The notes under the pieces: model-generated
What the model was told of the DNA's origin: nothing
The model's database searches: none
What the model saw: only the letters and a program-made list of their open reading frames with translations
In this document: one piece after another, positions 6,545 through 7,438 of the stretch
Layout: every line of letters starts with the position of its first letter
Numbering within the stretch: position 1 is the first letter of the stretch
Program-made: the position numbers and the translations under genes
Assembly: GCA_934699065.1 (NCBI GenBank)
Contig: CAKUWD010000142.1
Span: 1 to 7,438 of the forward strand
DNA from: an uncultured Treponema sp.
Lineage (GTDB): Bacteria; Spirochaetota; Spirochaetia; Treponematales; Treponemataceae
DNA: 7,438 bases
Reading direction: 5' to 3'

Positions 6545-6573
6545 ATTATACTAAATGAGTTTAGTTACGACAA
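6545..6573 (-). promoter_or_regulatory. Promoter of the DtxR-family gene
   Basis: On the minus strand TTGTCG (6573-6568), a 17-bp spacer and an exact TATAAT (6550-6545) form a near-consensus housekeeping promoter, 18 bp before the ATG at 6526. It lies inside the 3' end of the Cys-rich gene, so the regulator can be made independently of the upstream feoB transcript. The start point would fall near 6538, which keeps the SD at 6537-6533 just inside a very short leader. Confidence 0.7.
6550..6565. promoter_or_regulatory. Perfect palindrome in the promoter spacer, candidate autoregulatory metal-dependent operator
   Basis: ACTAAA-TGAG-TTTAGT has 6-bp perfectly complementary arms and lies between the -35 and -10 of the DtxR-family promoter, where a bound dimer would block RNA polymerase. 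It also covers the TAA stop of the Cys-rich gene. The arms contain CTAA and TTAG, as in DtxR/IdeR boxes, but in the opposite order to the classical TTAGG...CCTAA box, so any match is to a different consensus. Negative autoregulation is inferred from position. Confidence 0.45.
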
Positions 6574-6776
6574 CTGTTATTCTGTTTGCTTTTTGAAGAT
6601 TTCTGCTTTGAAATAAATTCTTCAACATGAGGATACAATTCACTGCAGGCATGCCCGCATGAACCGCAATTGCCGCCACAGGAGGGGTGGCGGCCGGAGC
6701 GTTTAGATTTTATGAGAGAATGGATTACAAGTACAACAATTGCGAGAAGAATAATGCTGACTATTATGGTTCCCAT
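6561..6776 (-). CDS. FeoB-associated Cys-rich membrane protein
   Basis: This 71-residue protein has a single N-terminal membrane helix (about 3-22), a short basic stretch (KSKRSGRH, 23-30) and a cytosolic Cys-rich segment with C33, C37, C40 and C44 in a C-x3-C-x2-C-x3-C pattern containing CGGNCGSCGHAC, plus His30, His42 and a further Cys69 near the C-terminus. This matches the small family found next to feoB in many anaerobes (Pfam FeoB_associated), thought to help Fe(II) handling or FeoB assembly; its biochemical role is not established. An AGGAG Shine-Dalgarno lies 9 nt before the ATG. It follows feoB by 61 bp, probably on the same mRNA, and precedes the DtxR-family gene by 34 bp. A Lys/Ser/Gln-rich tail (about 57-67) follows the Cys motif. 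Confidence 0.9.
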   Translation of the reverse strand: MGTIIVSIILLAIVVLVIHSLIKSKRSGRHPSCGGNCGSCGHACSELYPHVEEFISKQKSSKSKQNNSCRN

Positions 6777-6785
6777 AAAATAACG

Positions 6786-6790
6786 CTCCT
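6786..6790 (-). promoter_or_regulatory. Ribosome binding site of the Cys-rich gene
   Basis: AGGAG on the minus strand, 9 nt before the ATG at 6776, is a canonical site that sets this start. It lies 9 bp from the edge of the inverted-repeat element at 6800-6834. Confidence 0.75.
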
Positions 6791-6799
6791 ATAAAATAT

Positions 6800-6834
6800 T
6801 GTCACCCCGAACTTGTTTCAGGATCAGCATGACA
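6800..6834. repeat. Short inverted-repeat element between feoB and the Cys-rich gene
   Basis: The 35-bp segment is bounded by TGTCA (6800-6804) and TGACA (6830-6834), a perfect 5-bp terminal inverted repeat. Read on the minus strand, ATCCTGAA and TTCGGGGT pair over 8 bp (two G-T wobbles) around a 5-nt loop, so an RNA copy would fold into an imperfect hairpin with a 6-nt bulge. Its word content (GTCATGCTGATCCTGAAAC and so on) resembles short dispersed palindromic repeats found between genes in many bacterial genomes. Only one copy is in this window, so dispersal is not shown here. It has no following T run and is not a good terminator. Confidence 0.6.
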
Positions 6835-6837
6835 CAA

Positions 6838-7438
6838 CTATTTTACTGCTTTTGGACGGCGGAATAAAGCCCAGCCGAAGCAGGCAATTACAAGAACTGC
6901 CAGAATGAATCCGAAGATGTTACCGCTGCCTGCAAAGATTGAACCAAGCTGGTAGACAACAAATGAAACAGCATAAGCAAGTCCACACTGCCAGCCGATT
7001 GCAGCCCAGGTCCATTTTCTGTTGTTCATCTCACGCTTGATAGCACCGATTGCGGCAAAACAAGGAGCACACAAAAGGTTGAAAATCAGGAATGACATAC
7101 CAGCTGGATGAGTAAAGGCTTCTGCAAGAGCAGTCCATGTTTCAGCACCACCGTAAAGAACACCCATTGTTCCAACAATATTTTCCTTAGCAACAAGACC
7201 AGTAATAGAAGCAACAGTTGCCTGCCAGTTACCCCAGCCAAGAGGAGCAAAGAGCCATGCAATGCAACCGCCAAGCTTAGCAAGAATACTTACATCCATC
7301 TGATCTTCTTCAAGCATTCCAAAGCCTTCTTCTGCCCAACCGAAGTTAGAAAGGAACCAGATTACGATTGTAGAAAGAAGAATGATTGTTCCGGCTTTTT
7401 TTATGAATGACCATCCGCGGTCCCACATAGAGCGGAGA
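6838..7438 (-). CDS. feoB: Ferrous iron transporter FeoB, C-terminal membrane part (5' end outside window)
   Basis: About 200 C-terminal residues of FeoB, the GTP-dependent inner-membrane Fe(II) importer. The frame stays open through the window edge (codons for Leu-Arg-Ser precede the Met at 7428), so that Met is internal, not a start. Recognisable FeoB features are WSFIKKAGTIILLSTIVIW, the Gate-like segment NWQATVASITGLVAKENIVG, the LLCAPCFAAIGAIKREM helix with its conserved Cys pair, and a final hydrophobic helix ending FRRPKAVK. About five membrane segments are visible. The G-protein domain lies outside the window. The TAG stop is followed by a 61-bp spacer with an inverted-repeat element and then the Cys-rich FeoB partner, with the DtxR-family regulator next. 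There is no fused FeoC-like tail. Confidence 0.96.
   Translation of the reverse strand, partial: LRSMWDRGWSFIKKAGTIILLSTIVIWFLSNFGWAEEGFGMLEEDQMDVSILAKLGGCIAWLFAPLGWGNWQATVASITGLVAKENIVGTMGVLYGGAETWTALAEAFTHPAGMSFLIFNLLCAPCFAAIGAIKREMNNRKWTWAAIGWQCGLAYAVSFVVYQLGSIFAGSGNIFGFILAVLVIACFGWALFRRPKAVK

Noticed and set aside
7426..7428. ATG at 7428 as the true start of a short 196-residue membrane protein
   Set aside because: The frame continues open to the window edge, and the sequence is the C-terminal part of FeoB, which is normally several hundred residues longer.
1..7438. CRISPR arrays, tRNA or rRNA genes, insertion sequences, toxin-antitoxin pairs or phage genes
   Set aside because: I saw no regularly spaced direct repeats, cloverleaf sequences, transposase motifs or small gene pairs of these kinds on either strand.

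Overview
The window is a compact, AT-rich stretch of a bacterial chromosome with small intergenic spaces, no stable RNA genes, and no insertion sequence or prophage. It looks like ordinary core and housekeeping DNA. The combination of cobalamin-independent methionine synthesis, a Feo ferrous-iron uptake locus with its own small DtxR-type regulator, AT-rich codon use and a cytosolic c-di-GMP protein suggests an anaerobic or microaerobic host-associated bacterium. A gut or oral Treponema-like spirochaete is my best guess, but it rests on general resemblance, not on a diagnostic marker.

Layout: (1) 1-89, the tail of an unidentified plus-strand gene. (2) 122-1918 (+), a 598-residue protein with a novel-looking N-terminal region, a degenerate GGDEF domain and an intact EAL domain, predicted to be a c-di-GMP phosphodiesterase. 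(3) 1911-5071 (-), a translationally coupled metE-metF operon for the last steps of methionine synthesis. Its 3' end overlaps the 3' end of the EAL gene by 8 bp. (4) 5072-5205, a 134-bp divergent control region with a 16-bp perfect palindrome. (5) 5206-6120 (+), a LysR-family regulator, by position the likely regulator of metE-metF. (6) 6099-6126, a perfect 9-bp hairpin that contains the lysR stop codon and, on the minus strand, is followed by six T's. It probably terminates the iron locus arriving from the other side. (7) 6149-7438 (-), the 3' part of a ferrous-iron locus in the order feoB (C-terminal part only), a FeoB-associated Cys-rich membrane protein, and a DtxR/MntR-family regulator with iron-type metal ligands. 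That regulator has its own near-consensus promoter with a perfect palindrome in the spacer.

How the genes work together: MetF makes 5-methyltetrahydrofolate and MetE uses it to methylate homocysteine; the divergent LysR protein probably controls both. FeoB imports Fe(II), the Cys-rich protein is its usual partner, and the small regulator probably senses Fe(II). The EAL protein stands alone.

The least ordinary observations are: (a) an almost identical promoter/start-codon block in front of the EAL gene and the lysR gene, with an extended -10 exactly 6 nt from ATG and no Shine-Dalgarno sequence, implying leaderless mRNAs; (b) the two candidate operators; (c) the metal-site composition of the DtxR-like protein; and (d) a short inverted-repeat element between feoB and the Cys-rich gene. 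I did not find evidence for a wholly new multi-gene system.
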